Origin: JAVZLH01 sp049700435
GTDB lineage: Archaea; Thermoproteota; Bathyarchaeia; Bathyarchaeales; Bathycorpusculaceae
NCBI GenBank assembly: GCA_049700435.1
Contig: JBNAVK010000029.1
Span: 1-19,460 of the forward strand
Length of the DNA: 19,460 nt
Reading direction: 5' to 3'
Under the pieces are notes generated by a model. It did not search any database. It was not told where the DNA came from and saw only the letters and a program-made list of their open reading frames with translations. Below, in pieces: positions 7,112 through 15,386 of this stretch. Each line of letters begins with the position of its first letter. The stretch's first letter is position 1. The translations under genes and the position numbers were made by a program.

Positions 7112-7321
7112 TTGGGAAAAATCGACAAAGGCGTTAAATGCAGCGTATCCAACTGCAAAAATGACGCTGTCCGTTCGCTTTCAGCTGAAAGGGTTAGGTC
7201 AGCCGGCTTGAACGTTGGCAGCGGCGAGAGGCGCGCTTACCTCTGCAAGGAGCACTATAAGGAGTATAAGAAGAAGACGAAGAAGGATAAAATGCTTGAA
7301 AAGTGGCGGTACAGCGCCTAA
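7112..7321 (+). CDS. Small basic Cys/His (zinc-finger-like) protein
   Basis: A 69-residue protein that I do not recognise as a named family. It has a putative metal site, C10-X4-C15, then C45-X2-H48, and a very lysine-rich tail (YKKKTKKDKMLEKW), which suggests nucleic-acid or ribosome binding. The start is TTG 7112, about 9 bases after GAGAGG. It ends 21 bases before thrS and is probably in the same transcript. The matching SD, codon use and conserved-looking metal pattern argue that it is a real gene. Its function is unknown. Confidence 0.75.
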   Translation: MGKIDKGVKCSVSNCKNDAVRSLSAERVRSAGLNVGSGERRAYLCKEHYKEYKKKTKKDKMLEKWRYSA

Positions 7322-7342
7322 AATGGAAGAGGGAAAAAGCCC

Positions 7343-9211
7343 ATGAGAATATTGCAGTTACACTCAAACTACATCGAGTATAAGCCAATCCAGAAAGAGA
7401 TTGCGATGGCTGAAGAAGCCGAAAAGAAGGAAAACCGCCTAGAAGAAATCGTCGTTTTGTTCACGGCGGTCGAGGAAGGCGACAATCTAGACGTAGCAAA
7501 AAGAGCTATAGACGAGGTTCAAGCTTTTCTCGAAAAACTGAAGGTAAACCGCATTCTAATCTATCCATATGCACATCTAAGCAGCAACTTGGCGAAGCCC
7601 TCAGAAGCCCTAAAAATAGTTAAAGCCATGGAAAGCCACGCAAAAGAAAAGGGTATAGAAACATACCGCGCGCCATTCGGCTGGAACAAGCAGTTCACGA
7701 TTTCGATAAAGGGGCATCCTCTCGCTGAACAATCTCGTGTAATTCTTCCAGCAGAAGCGAAAGAGAAAGCTGAAGAAAAGGTTTCTGAAGCGGTGAAAGC
7801 CGAGGAAAAACTGGAATCATTCTGGTTCATACTAAAGCCAGACGGCGAAATGATCCCAGTTCAAGAATTCAACTTCAAAGGCTACGAAAATCTTGAGAAG
7901 TTCGCGAAATATGAAATTTCGAAGGTTAGGGCAAGCCAACAAATGCCGCCTCACGTGCCTTTGATGAAGAGGCTTGAAATAGCTGACTACGAACTTGGAA
8001 GTGACCCTGGAAATATTCGTTGGTATCCGAAAGGGCGGCTAATCAAATCTCTTCTTGAACAGTTTGTCACTGCGAAGGTTATAGAGTACGGCGCGATGGA
8101 AGTTGAAACGCCTGTAATGTATGATTTTCAACATCCAAGCCTAGCAGACTACATAAACCGTTTTCCGGCGAGGCAATACCTCCTAAAGTCTGAGGATAAG
8201 GAGCTTTTTCTGCGTTTTGCCGCGTGTTTTGGACAGTTCCTTATGGTTCACGACGCCCAGTTTTCCTATAAGCACATGCCCCTTAGAGTTTACGAGCTAA
8301 CACGTTACAGTTTCAGGAGGGAGAAAAGCGGCGAGGTTGTTGGTTTAAGACGTTTAAGAGCTTTCACAATGCCGGACTGCCACGCCTTCTGCACAGACCT
8401 TGAACAAGCAAAGAAAGAGTTCGTGACAAGATTTAAACTGTGCATAAATGTGCTGGAAGAAATAGGATTATCCAAAAACGATTATGAAGCGGCAATACGG
8501 TTCACAAAGGACTTTTACGAAGAAAACAAGGATTTCGTGAATTCGCTGGCAAAAATTTTCGGCAAACCAGTTTTGGTCGAGATGTGGAAAGAACCCTTCT
8601 TCTATTTTAGGCTTAAATGGGACTTCAACTTCGTGGATAATCAAGACAAGGCTGCAGCTCTCTCTACAGACCAGATAGATGTGGAGAACGCGAAAAGGTA
8701 TGATATAACCTACGTGGATGAGAAGGGCGAAAAATGTCACCCGTTGATTCTTCATTGTTCTCCAAGCGGAGCAATTGAAAGGTGTGTCTATGCTCTGCTG
8801 GAAAAGGCTTATAAAGAACAGGAAAAGGGCAAACCGCCAATGCTTCCTTTATGGCTTTCACCAACGCAAGTGCGCATAGTCCCAATGTCAGACAAATACA
8901 TTGAGTACGCGGAAAAATTGGCTGAAAAAACGGAAGCTAACCAAATCCGTGTAGACATCGACGATAGGGCGATGACTCTGCAAAAAAGGGTTAGAGAAGC
9001 AGAGATGGAGTGGGTTCCCTACATAATTGTTGTTGGGCAACAAGAAGTAGAGTCAGAAGTGCTCCCAGTCAGGGACAGAAAAGCTGGAAAAATACGCAAG
9101 ATAAAACTTGAGGAACTAATAAGCGAAATCAAAGATTTGATGGGAAACAGACCCTTCAAGCCGCTTCCATTACCGAAGCATATTTCGAAACGCCCACAAT
9201 TCTACGGTTAG
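7343..9211 (+). CDS. thrS: Threonyl-tRNA synthetase, archaeal type
   Basis: A 622-residue class II synthetase charging tRNA-Thr. Residues 1-140 are the archaeal DTD-like editing domain, which removes mischarged serine (MRILQLHSNYIEY, then IYPYAHLSSNLAKP and IKGHPLAEQSR). A charged linker (about 138-160) precedes the catalytic core. Motif 2 lies in YELTRYSFRREKSGEV, and motif 3 in LHCSPSGAIER. The zinc ligands that recognise threonine are present: C295, H347 and H471. The anticodon domain follows from about 510 (WLSPTQVRIVPMSD, then VDIDDRAMTLQKRVREAE). The start is ATG 7343, 8-9 bases after GAGGG. It is complete, so no separate editing protein is needed. Confidence 0.97.
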   Translation: MRILQLHSNYIEYKPIQKEIAMAEEAEKKENRLEEIVVLFTAVEEGDNLDVAKRAIDEVQAFLEKLKVNRILIYPYAHLSSNLAKPSEALKIVKAMESHAKEKGIETYRAPFGWNKQFTISIKGHPLAEQSRVILPAEAKEKAEEKVSEAVKAEEKLESFWFILKPDGEMIPVQEFNFKGYENLEKFAKYEISKVRASQQMPPHVPLMKRLEIADYELGSDPGNIRWYPKGRLIKSLLEQFVTAKVIEYGAMEVETPVMYDFQHPSLADYINRFPARQYLLKSEDKELFLRFAACFGQFLMVHDAQFSYKHMPLRVYELTRYSFRREKSGEVVGLRRLRAFTMPDCHAFCTDLEQAKKEFVTRFKLCINVLEEIGLSKNDYEAAIRFTKDFYEENKDFVNSLAKIFGKPVLVEMWKEPFFYFRLKWDFNFVDNQDKAAALSTDQIDVENAKRYDITYVDEKGEKCHPLILHCSPSGAIERCVYALLEKAYKEQEKGKPPMLPLWLSPTQVRIVPMSDKYIEYAEKLAEKTEANQIRVDIDDRAMTLQKRVREAEMEWVPYIIVVGQQEVESEVLPVRDRKAGKIRKIKLEELISEIKDLMGNRPFKPLPLPKHISKRPQFYG

Positions 9212-9240
9212 CAATGGCTAAACTGCGGTTTTCTGCAAAA

Positions 9241-9248
9241 GATATATC
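9241..9248 (+). promoter_or_regulatory. TATA-like box for the aminotransferase gene
   Basis: GATATATC sits 43-50 bases before the TTG start, in the 80-base gap after thrS; a transcription start near 9270 is inferred. Confidence 0.45.
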
Positions 9249-9279
9249 AAACTAAACGGATAAACTAACATCTCTAAAT

Positions 9280-9284
9280 GGAGG
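9280..9284 (+). promoter_or_regulatory. Ribosome binding site deciding the ilvE start
   Basis: GGAGG is followed by two consecutive TTG codons, at 9289 (4 bases away) and 9292 (7 bases away). The spacing favours 9292. Confidence 0.5.
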
Positions 9285-9291
9285 CTGCTTG

Positions 9292-10179
9292 TTGGAGAAA
9301 GAACTTCTCGTTTATATAGACGGGAAATACTATCCAAAATCTCAAGCGAAAATCTCAGTCTACGACCATGGGCTCCTTTACGGAGACGGCGTTTTTGAGG
9401 GCATCCGCGCCTACAAAGGCGTAGTTTTCAAATTGAAAGAACACATAGATAGGCTTTACAACTCAGCTAAAGTTTTGATGTTGAATATTCCATTAACAAA
9501 AGAGGAAATGATAAACGCCGTTTTGAAGACTTTGCGGAAAAACAAGTTGAAAGACGCGTACATACGCCTAATAGTAACGCGGGGCGTCGGCGACTTGGGT
9601 CTAGATCCAAGAAAATGTCCAAAGCCAACAGTGATAATCATAACTGACGCCATAAAATTGTATTCCAGCGAAGCCAGAGAGAAAGGGTTAAAGGTCCTGA
9701 TTGTCTGGGTTAGACGAGACCCCGTGGACGCGACATCCCACGAAGTTAAATCCCTAAACTACCTAAACAGTATACTGGGAAAAATTGAAGCAAACATTAC
9801 AGGTTTTGACGAAGCCATATGCTTAGACAAAAACGGCTACGTAAGCGAAGGAGTTGGCGAAAACCTCTTCATAGTTAAAAACGGAAAAATCATAACCCCG
9901 CCATCTTCAGCTGGAATCTTGGTGGGAATAACAAGGGAAGTCGCCATAAAACTGGCTGAAAAACTCGGATACACAGTAATCGAACGCAACATCACACCAA
10001 CAGACCTATTCACAGCAGAAGAAGCATTCTTCACAGGCACAGCTGCTGAAATCGCTCCAATAGTGGAGGTCAATAGACGAGTGATAGGCAAAGGTAAACC
10101 TGGACCTGTCACGCGTCATTTGATTAGCGAGTTTCTGAGGCTTCTCGGCGACCCAAACGAAGGAATTCCCATTCGCTAG
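9292..10179 (+). CDS. ilvE: Branched-chain amino acid aminotransferase (PLP fold type IV)
   Basis: A class IV aminotransferase, 295 residues from TTG 9292 (296 from TTG 9289). It interconverts Val/Leu/Ile and their 2-oxo acids with 2-oxoglutarate/glutamate. Signatures: ISVYDHGLLYGDGVFEGIRAY near the N-terminus, the PLP lysine in SHEVKSLNYLNSI (about K153), the cofactor-binding SEGVGENLFIVKNG, GILVGITRE, and FFTGTAAEIAPI near the C-terminus. Length is typical. D-amino-acid transaminase and ADC lyase share the fold, but the FEGIRAY pattern fits BCAT best. Its 3' end converges with the next gene, with 5 bases between them. Confidence 0.93.
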   Translation: MEKELLVYIDGKYYPKSQAKISVYDHGLLYGDGVFEGIRAYKGVVFKLKEHIDRLYNSAKVLMLNIPLTKEEMINAVLKTLRKNKLKDAYIRLIVTRGVGDLGLDPRKCPKPTVIIITDAIKLYSSEAREKGLKVLIVWVRRDPVDATSHEVKSLNYLNSILGKIEANITGFDEAICLDKNGYVSEGVGENLFIVKNGKIITPPSSAGILVGITREVAIKLAEKLGYTVIERNITPTDLFTAEEAFFTGTAAEIAPIVEVNRRVIGKGKPGPVTRHLISEFLRLLGDPNEGIPIR

Positions 10180-10184
10180 TGAAG

Positions 10185-11180
10185 CTACACTACTTTGAGG
10201 AGTCTTCCCGTTCCCTTTTTAACTGCTTTGTCATAGGCAATTTTCGCTGTAACCGCATCCTGAATAGCTAAGCCCGTTGAAACAAAAATTGTTATTTCAT
10301 CCTTTTTCTCTCTGGGGCGCTTTAAACTTGCAACAACCTCGCCTAACTCAGCATAAACGTTCTTTTCTGTTATTATCCCTTGGCTTAACGGAACATTTAT
10401 TTCCCCGCTATGCGCGGCTTGTTCCCAATCATCTACAACTATCCTCGACCTTTTAAGAATGGCAGGGTCCAACTCCTCTTTTCCAGGCGCATCCGCTCCG
10501 ATGCAGTTGAAGTGCGTTCCCGGGGAAACCATGCTATTCATGACCAGAGGTTTTCTTGACGGAGTTGTGGTTACAACTATATCTGCCCCTTCAACAGCAT
10601 CCTTTATGTTTTCAGCCGAGGCAAATTTGCATAAGCGTCCATACGCCTCTTCCATTTCATCTACAAAAGTTTGCCTTGTCTCCTCACTTCGACTCCAAAC
10701 CCTAACCTCCTTCAGTTTTCCATAAACCTCCAAAAGAGCCATAAGCTGAGTTCTCGCTTGAGCTCCAGCTCCAACAAACGCCACAACTTTCGAGTCTTTC
10801 CTCGCCAAGTATTTTGCTGCTATTCCTCCAGCAGCCCCTGTTCTCATGTCTGTTATGGTTTTTCCACCCATTATCGCCAACGGAAAACCATTTTTCGGAT
10901 CCACCAAAACTATCACAGCCATTACTGTTGGAAGACCGTACTTTGTTCGGTTGTCTGGGTGGGCATTCACTATTTTAACCGCGGATACATCCAGCTCTTC
11001 AAGGTAGGATGGCATTGCCCGCAAGTCACCATTATATTTTTTATAAAAAAGGTAAATCTTCGCCGGCATCTGAACCCGCTTAAGTCCCTTCTCTTTAAAG
11101 GCTTTTTCAACAGCCTCCATAACTTCTGGCATTGAAAGAAGCTTTTCCACTTCCTCATCAGTTAATACTAAAGTCTCCAA
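10185..11180 (-). CDS. Ornithine cyclodeaminase/mu-crystallin family protein, probable alanine dehydrogenase
   Basis: A 331-residue NAD(P)-dependent enzyme of the OCD/mu-crystallin family, which includes archaeal alanine dehydrogenase (pyruvate + NH4+ + NADH to alanine) and ornithine cyclodeaminase (ornithine to proline). The substrate region has K41 in MPAKIYL and R54 in GDLRAMPSYL; ITDMRTGAAGGIAAKYLA and the Rossmann glycines GAGAQA (137-142) follow; D230 in NCIGADAPGKEELD is the catalytic acid. ITIFVSTGLAIQDAVTA closes the fold. Sequence alone does not separate the two activities. Archaeal members of this type are often alanine dehydrogenases, but proC nearby keeps cyclodeaminase plausible. 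The start is TTG 11180, about 7 bases after GAGGG. Confidence 0.88.
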   Translation of the reverse strand: METLVLTDEEVEKLLSMPEVMEAVEKAFKEKGLKRVQMPAKIYLFYKKYNGDLRAMPSYLEELDVSAVKIVNAHPDNRTKYGLPTVMAVIVLVDPKNGFPLAIMGGKTITDMRTGAAGGIAAKYLARKDSKVVAFVGAGAQARTQLMALLEVYGKLKEVRVWSRSEETRQTFVDEMEEAYGRLCKFASAENIKDAVEGADIVVTTTPSRKPLVMNSMVSPGTHFNCIGADAPGKEELDPAILKRSRIVVDDWEQAAHSGEINVPLSQGIITEKNVYAELGEVVASLKRPREKKDEITIFVSTGLAIQDAVTAKIAYDKAVKKGTGRLLKVV

Positions 11181-11303
11181 ATTTTTCCCTCAAACTGCAA
11201 AGGCTGTTTTTCTATTCAAAAATTTTTGGGTGGCAGAGATGCGGATTTCATGAATAAAGTTATGGAAATCGCGTTCTACAGCGTTGATGCGTGACTTTTC
11301 AAG

Positions 11304-13010
11304 TTAAGGATACCAAATCCTTGACGCTTGGAAGCCTTCAGCAGTATAAACCGTTACTTCTATTGGTTCTAAACCCAAATATACATCCCAACTCCAGAGG
11401 CACATTACTGTGGCATTTTCGCCAGCATTAAGAACATATCCGCTTGGAACTAGCCTAGGATAGGTAAGCGTGCCATCGATTTCGTAGGTTTTATCTCCAG
11501 TTTCAACAACTATCTTATTAATTGTCACATTTTGAATTGAGTATGCCGAATTTGAAATTGTAATGTTAATGTAGGGAATTGAAATTGTAATGTTGGGGTA
11601 TTGATCTCTTAAGTCGCCAAAGACTAAATTGTCTCCCAGCAATTTCAATTCAACAGCAGGTATGTCCACTTCCCTCGAAAGACTCTGCCCTTCTTCAGTT
11701 ACAACAGTAACAGTTACCGTCTCGTTTATCCAATTTCGCCATGATAATGAGCAATTAATGGTCATTTTCTCTCCTGGTAAGATGGATGTGGATGAATCAA
11801 CAATGGTTGCGTTTTCGCCGTTAAGCATTACATTTTTTATATTTATTTCGTGAAGGGAACATGGCATATTCGTAACATTGATGGTGAAGTGCTCTACATC
11901 GTCGAAGTCAAACTTTACATCAGTTATGTTCCAAACGATTTCCGGCGGCGTTTTAACCGTTTTACTTGGCACAGTGATATTTTGCTGTGTGTAAACAACC
12001 ACGGTTACCTGCTCATTTCTGTTAGCGCTCCAATTCCAGATGCATATTATAGGTGGTGATGTTTGGTTTGGCGCAACCGTAACAAGCAAAGTTTGTAATG
12101 GCGGGATTGTGGGGAGAGTTATTGAAGTTCCATTTGCGAAAGTTACATTTACTTTGCTTAAAGTTGCTTCCGCCGTGGAATATTCTGAACTGCTGACTGT
12201 GAGATTAAAATAGCTTGTATCAGCGTAGTCAAATTTTATTTCATCAATGTAAAGGGCAGCTCCAGGCAGCTCATTTGTCACGTAAGTTGCTTCATAGCCC
12301 TCCGCCGTCTTAACAATTATCGTAATGTTAATCCATTTTAGGTCTTCCCAGTTTCGCTTGCACACAAATGTTTCATTTTGATTCGGCATCAAAACCTGTG
12401 GAAGTTGTGGTGCAGTATTTACAAGCTCACCGTGGACGGTTATTTCTGAAATTGTTAGGTTTGTCAATGGTTCTGGTTGAATGTTTTCAATGGTCAAGTT
12501 AAAGTACTCTATGCTTTCGTGGATTTGTTCTTCAAAGTTTGGAGTTACCTTCAACCTCACATTTGGCGGGGAAGCTGTGTAACTCGTTATTAAAACGTCC
12601 TCTGCGTTTTCCACAATTGGTTCTATCTTCACGATTTCCCCGGCTAGGTCGCTCCAGTTTCTTTTGCATACAAAAGTTTGCCTTGTTCCTCTTTTCATTG
12701 TGAAATTAAGGGATGGCTCTGTTGTTGTTACGTCATATGTCTCGTTTTTTCCTTCAACGGTCAGCCGTATCGCGGTTATGTTAACGTCTGAAACGGAATT
12801 AGAGGGATTAAGGATTGTTACATTAAAGTATCTAGCATCAGAAACTGAAAAACTAACTTCTTCCACCACAAGCATCGTGGCTTTTTCTGGCATATTGTAA
12901 TAATTTGCCATAACCCACAAGTAGGACAGCAGGGCTCCGAAAATGACAGCGCACAACAATAATAGTATTAATGTAAGAGTTGAGATTCCCCTAATGCGAC
13001 GGTTCACCAT
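11304..13010 (-). CDS. Membrane-anchored surface protein with five C-X3-W beta repeats
   Basis: A 568-residue protein of no family I can name. The N-terminus RRIRGISTLTLILLL followed by a hydrophobic stretch to about residue 33 looks like a class III (type IV pilin-like) signal, with possible cleavage after G8; a simple N-terminal anchor is the alternative. The rest is outside the membrane and made of five beta-rich repeats (about 46-145, 150-247, 251-349, 357-448, 453-566). Each begins like SDARYFNVTILNPSNSVSDV and contains one C-X3-W: C115/W119, C217/W221, C323/W327, C420/W424, C537/W541. N-glycosylation sequons (NVT, NIT, NET, NWS) are abundant. ATG 13010 follows GGAGGA by about 9 bases. 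It shares a strand with the OCD-family gene, 123 bases away. Confidence 0.8.
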   Translation of the reverse strand: MVNRRIRGISTLTLILLLLCAVIFGALLSYLWVMANYYNMPEKATMLVVEEVSFSVSDARYFNVTILNPSNSVSDVNITAIRLTVEGKNETYDVTTTEPSLNFTMKRGTRQTFVCKRNWSDLAGEIVKIEPIVENAEDVLITSYTASPPNVRLKVTPNFEEQIHESIEYFNLTIENIQPEPLTNLTISEITVHGELVNTAPQLPQVLMPNQNETFVCKRNWEDLKWINITIIVKTAEGYEATYVTNELPGAALYIDEIKFDYADTSYFNLTVSSSEYSTAEATLSKVNVTFANGTSITLPTIPPLQTLLVTVAPNQTSPPIICIWNWSANRNEQVTVVVYTQQNITVPSKTVKTPPEIVWNITDVKFDFDDVEHFTINVTNMPCSLHEINIKNVMLNGENATIVDSSTSILPGEKMTINCSLSWRNWINETVTVTVVTEEGQSLSREVDIPAVELKLLGDNLVFGDLRDQYPNITISIPYINITISNSAYSIQNVTINKIVVETGDKTYEIDGTLTYPRLVPSGYVLNAGENATVMCLWSWDVYLGLEPIEVTVYTAEGFQASRIWYP

Positions 13011-13056
13011 ACTGGCGTGTCCTCCTTTAAAGGTTTTTGCTGTATCTCATATCCTT

Positions 13057-13066
13057 TTAAATAAAT
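13057..13066 (-). promoter_or_regulatory. TATA-like box for the repeat surface protein
   Basis: On the minus strand the element reads TTTATTTAAA, followed by AGG; it is 47-56 bases before ATG 13010. With GGAGGA at 13020-13025, the leader would be about 25 bases. Confidence 0.5.
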
Positions 13067-13117
13067 AAGTGTTCTCTTTAGCAGGGACATTACATGCTGC
13101 CTCATTAAGAGTAAACC

Positions 13118-13124
13118 TATATAA
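13118..13124 (+). promoter_or_regulatory. TATA box for the FAD oxidoreductase gene
   Basis: TATATAA, a near-consensus archaeal box, lies in the 149-base divergent gap. Transcription would start near 13146, leaving about 26-29 bases before the start codon. Confidence 0.55.
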
Positions 13125-13161
13125 TGTGGTTCATTGTGCCATTTAGTATTCCATAGGGCTT

Positions 13162-13167
13162 GGAGGA
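13162..13167 (+). promoter_or_regulatory. Ribosome binding site deciding the FAD oxidoreductase start
   Basis: GGAGGA lies inside the longest frame, 4 bases before GTG 13172 and 7 bases before GTG 13175. It rules against the TTG at 13160, which it overlaps. Confidence 0.6.
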
Positions 13168-13174
13168 AATTGTG

Positions 13175-14458
13175 GTGGAATACGACGCTTTAGTAGTTGG
13201 AGCTGGAATTATTGGCTTGTCAACAGCCTATCACATAAAGAATGACCATCCTAACGCGAAAATTTTGGTTATCGATAAGTATAATGCTGTTGGACAGGGG
13301 AGCACGGCGAAAAGTGCATCTGCCTTCAGGTGCTTCTTTTCTTCTTACACCAATTATATGCTGTCAAGGTCTTCAATAGATTTTTACAAGCATTTACAGG
13401 AAAATTTAGGCGTTGACTTGAAACTGCAGCAAATCGGGTATCTTTGGCTTTTGGACGAGGAAAGCTATGCCGAACTGCTTCCTATTTTGAAAACTTTGGG
13501 GAAGGAGGATTTCCGGTATCAAGAATACGGGGAAACAGAGTTAGCTCGGAAACTTGGTGTGCAAACTGATTTAGCGGGAGACGAGGAAGCCCAATTGATG
13601 GGTTTAGGAAACGTTCATAAGGGAATATTCGTTTCAAACGCAGGGATTGTTGACGCCGATTGCATCGTCAAATTTTACGAGTCTGAGTTTTTGAGGCTTG
13701 GCGGAGAAATACAATGCGGCGTGAAGGCTGAAAAACTCGTTATCGAACCCCGAGAGCCTTTGGGAATTCCAGGAGAACCATATTTTTGGCAGAATTCACG
13801 TTTTTCCGGAGTGAAAACAAACAAGGGAACAATTAGGGCGAAAAAAATCATTTTAGCGGCTGGAGCTTGGATTCCGCAGCTTTTAGATGATGTTGGGATA
13901 GAATGTTATATAAAGCCTAAGAAAAGGCAAATTTTCGTTGTTGAAGCTAAAACTCCCTCTTTGAAGCGGCTGCTTTTTGTTGAGGGCTTCAACTCTTATA
14001 ACTGCTTGCCCTTCACAATTTTACCGAAACCTAGGGTGATAATTAGGCCATTTCCCAACGAGGGGGTTTTCTGGCTTACTTACGCTGACGATTTTCCAAG
14101 AGCTTTTAAGCTTGAGGATGAACCGCAGCCTGAAAAGAACTTCTACCAGTTTGGGATATATCAGGTTCTCGTTAAATATTTTCCACAGTTTAGGGATTGC
14201 CACCCATCCTCAGCTTTCGCGGGTTTGTATGAAATTAACACTTTAGATGGTCAACCCATAGCTTTTGAAGAGAGAGACTTGATAGTTGTTGGAGGTGCAA
14301 GCGGAAGCGGAATTATGAAGGCTGACGCGTTGGGAAGAATTGCAGCTGCCCTTTACGCTGGCGGAGAATATGCCTCCCTCTTTGGAAATAGGAAGTTTAG
14401 AATAAGCGATTTGGGCTTAAAGAACAGACATGTTCAACCAGAAAAACTCCTAATTTAA
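13175..14458 (+). CDS. FAD-dependent oxidoreductase, DAO family (amine/amino-acid dehydrogenase-like)
   Basis: About 427 residues from GTG 13175 (GTG 13172 is also possible). The N-terminal FAD fold is clear: ALVVGAGIIGLSTAYHI (GxGxxG), the strand-2 acid in ILVIDKYNAVGQGSTAKSA, and a late flavin segment VVGGASGSGIMKADALGRIA. The middle is the DAO substrate domain, ending in SSAFAGLYEINTLDGQPI. Relatives include sarcosine oxidase, D-amino-acid oxidase, glycine oxidase and the beta subunit of archaeal dye-linked proline dehydrogenase. The substrate cannot be read from the sequence. In an anaerobe it would act as a dehydrogenase; proC, 106 bases downstream on the same strand, makes proline or another secondary amine attractive (inference). 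Confidence 0.85.
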   Translation: MEYDALVVGAGIIGLSTAYHIKNDHPNAKILVIDKYNAVGQGSTAKSASAFRCFFSSYTNYMLSRSSIDFYKHLQENLGVDLKLQQIGYLWLLDEESYAELLPILKTLGKEDFRYQEYGETELARKLGVQTDLAGDEEAQLMGLGNVHKGIFVSNAGIVDADCIVKFYESEFLRLGGEIQCGVKAEKLVIEPREPLGIPGEPYFWQNSRFSGVKTNKGTIRAKKIILAAGAWIPQLLDDVGIECYIKPKKRQIFVVEAKTPSLKRLLFVEGFNSYNCLPFTILPKPRVIIRPFPNEGVFWLTYADDFPRAFKLEDEPQPEKNFYQFGIYQVLVKYFPQFRDCHPSSAFAGLYEINTLDGQPIAFEERDLIVVGGASGSGIMKADALGRIAAALYAGGEYASLFGNRKFRISDLGLKNRHVQPEKLLI

Positions 14459-14466
14459 ACCTTTTT

Positions 14467-14534
14467 TAACCCTATCTGTTTTAAGGCCATTTTGGCCTCT
14501 AGTTTCCACAGCAAAAACTTAAACGTTAGGGTTA
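14467..14534 (+). repeat. Inverted repeat around a short hairpin upstream of proC
   Basis: TAACCCTA (14467-14474) and its exact reverse complement TAGGGTTA (14527-14534) flank a 5-bp hairpin, AGGCC-ATTTT-GGCCT (14484-14498). The structure ends about 30 bases before the proC ATG. It may be an operator, a leader fold, a terminator for the FAD gene, or chance. Confidence 0.3.
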
Positions 14535-14564
14535 GATAAATTGTTGACTAAAATGGTGGTAAAA

Positions 14565-15371
14565 ATGGACGACAACATTGCCGTTATAGGCGCGGGCGTT
14601 ATCGGCGGCGCCATCGTTAAGAGTCTTCTGAAAAGCGGTTACAAAGGCAAAATCACAGCCACTAGGAGAACAGTTGAGAAACTGAAAGAGCTTGAGGAAA
14701 TGGGAGCTTCCGTAACAAATGATAATAAAAAAGCGGCAAGAGAAGCCAACATCGTCCTTATCTGTGTGAAGCCTGGCGATGTGGCAAAAGTTCTAAAAGA
14801 GATAAGTGACGAAATAAAGCGAAAGCTTGTGATTTCCACAGCTGCAACTGTTCCGCTGAAATTTTACAAAAAAACAGTCCCGGAGGCGCGTTTCGTTAGA
14901 ACCATGCCTAATGTGGCTATTCTCGTGCAAGAATCTTTTACGGCGTATGCCTGCGACGAAGATGTGAAGCCGGAAGATAAAAAGAAGGTTGAAAAAATCT
15001 TTAACGTCATGGGGATATGCGAGGAAGTTGAAGAGAAATACATGGACGCCATAACAGCCTTAAGCGGAAGCGGACCGGGATACATCTCAATAATAATAGA
15101 GGGGCTTATGTATGCTGGTTTAAAGGTCGGCTTGCCCAGAGACCTAGCGCTGTACAGTTCAGCCCAAACGGTTTTGGGCACAGGCAAACTCGTTCTAAAA
15201 ACACGCGAGCACGCAGCGAAAATAAAGGACATGGTAACAACGCCTGGAGGAACAACCATCGAGGCGATATACGAGCTTGAAGGAAGCCAAATTAGACCAG
15301 CTTTAATGAGGGCTGTCGAAAAAGCAACCGAAAAATGTCAAAAGATTAGGGAAAATTTCGGAATGAACTGA
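14565..15371 (+). CDS. proC: Pyrroline-5-carboxylate reductase
   Basis: Reduces 1-pyrroline-5-carboxylate to proline with NAD(P)H, the last step of proline synthesis. The Rossmann motif NIAVIGAGVIGGAIVKSLL opens the protein; VRTMPNVAILV, the P5CR signature ALSGSGPGYISIIIEGL and MVTTPGGTTIEAIYELE follow. About 268 residues from ATG 14565, a normal length. The frame extends to TTG 14541, but GGTGG at 14555-14559 lies 5 bases before ATG 14565 and the protein then starts right at the first strand, so I prefer that. The neighbours (DAO-family flavoenzyme upstream, ProRS downstream) suggest a loose proline-related grouping. Confidence 0.95.
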   Translation: MDDNIAVIGAGVIGGAIVKSLLKSGYKGKITATRRTVEKLKELEEMGASVTNDNKKAAREANIVLICVKPGDVAKVLKEISDEIKRKLVISTAATVPLKFYKKTVPEARFVRTMPNVAILVQESFTAYACDEDVKPEDKKKVEKIFNVMGICEEVEEKYMDAITALSGSGPGYISIIIEGLMYAGLKVGLPRDLALYSSAQTVLGTGKLVLKTREHAAKIKDMVTTPGGTTIEAIYELEGSQIRPALMRAVEKATEKCQKIRENFGMN

Positions 15372-15386
15372 ACCATTGAAGATTAC

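Noticed and set aside
7962..7986. TGATGA followed 15 bases later by CTGA, resembling C and D boxes of an archaeal sRNA
   Set aside because: It lies in the thrS coding frame, there is no second C'/D' pair at proper spacing, and both motifs are short enough to occur by chance.
11221..11294. Short stem GATTTC/GAAATC and a 14-codon ATG frame in the gap between the surface protein and the OCD-family gene
   Set aside because: The 6-bp stem with a 15-base loop and the tiny frame without a ribosome binding site are at chance level.
14526..14534. TTAGGGTTA, resembling telomere repeat units
   Set aside because: It occurs once, in an archaeal intergenic region; it is only relevant as an arm of a possible inverted repeat.
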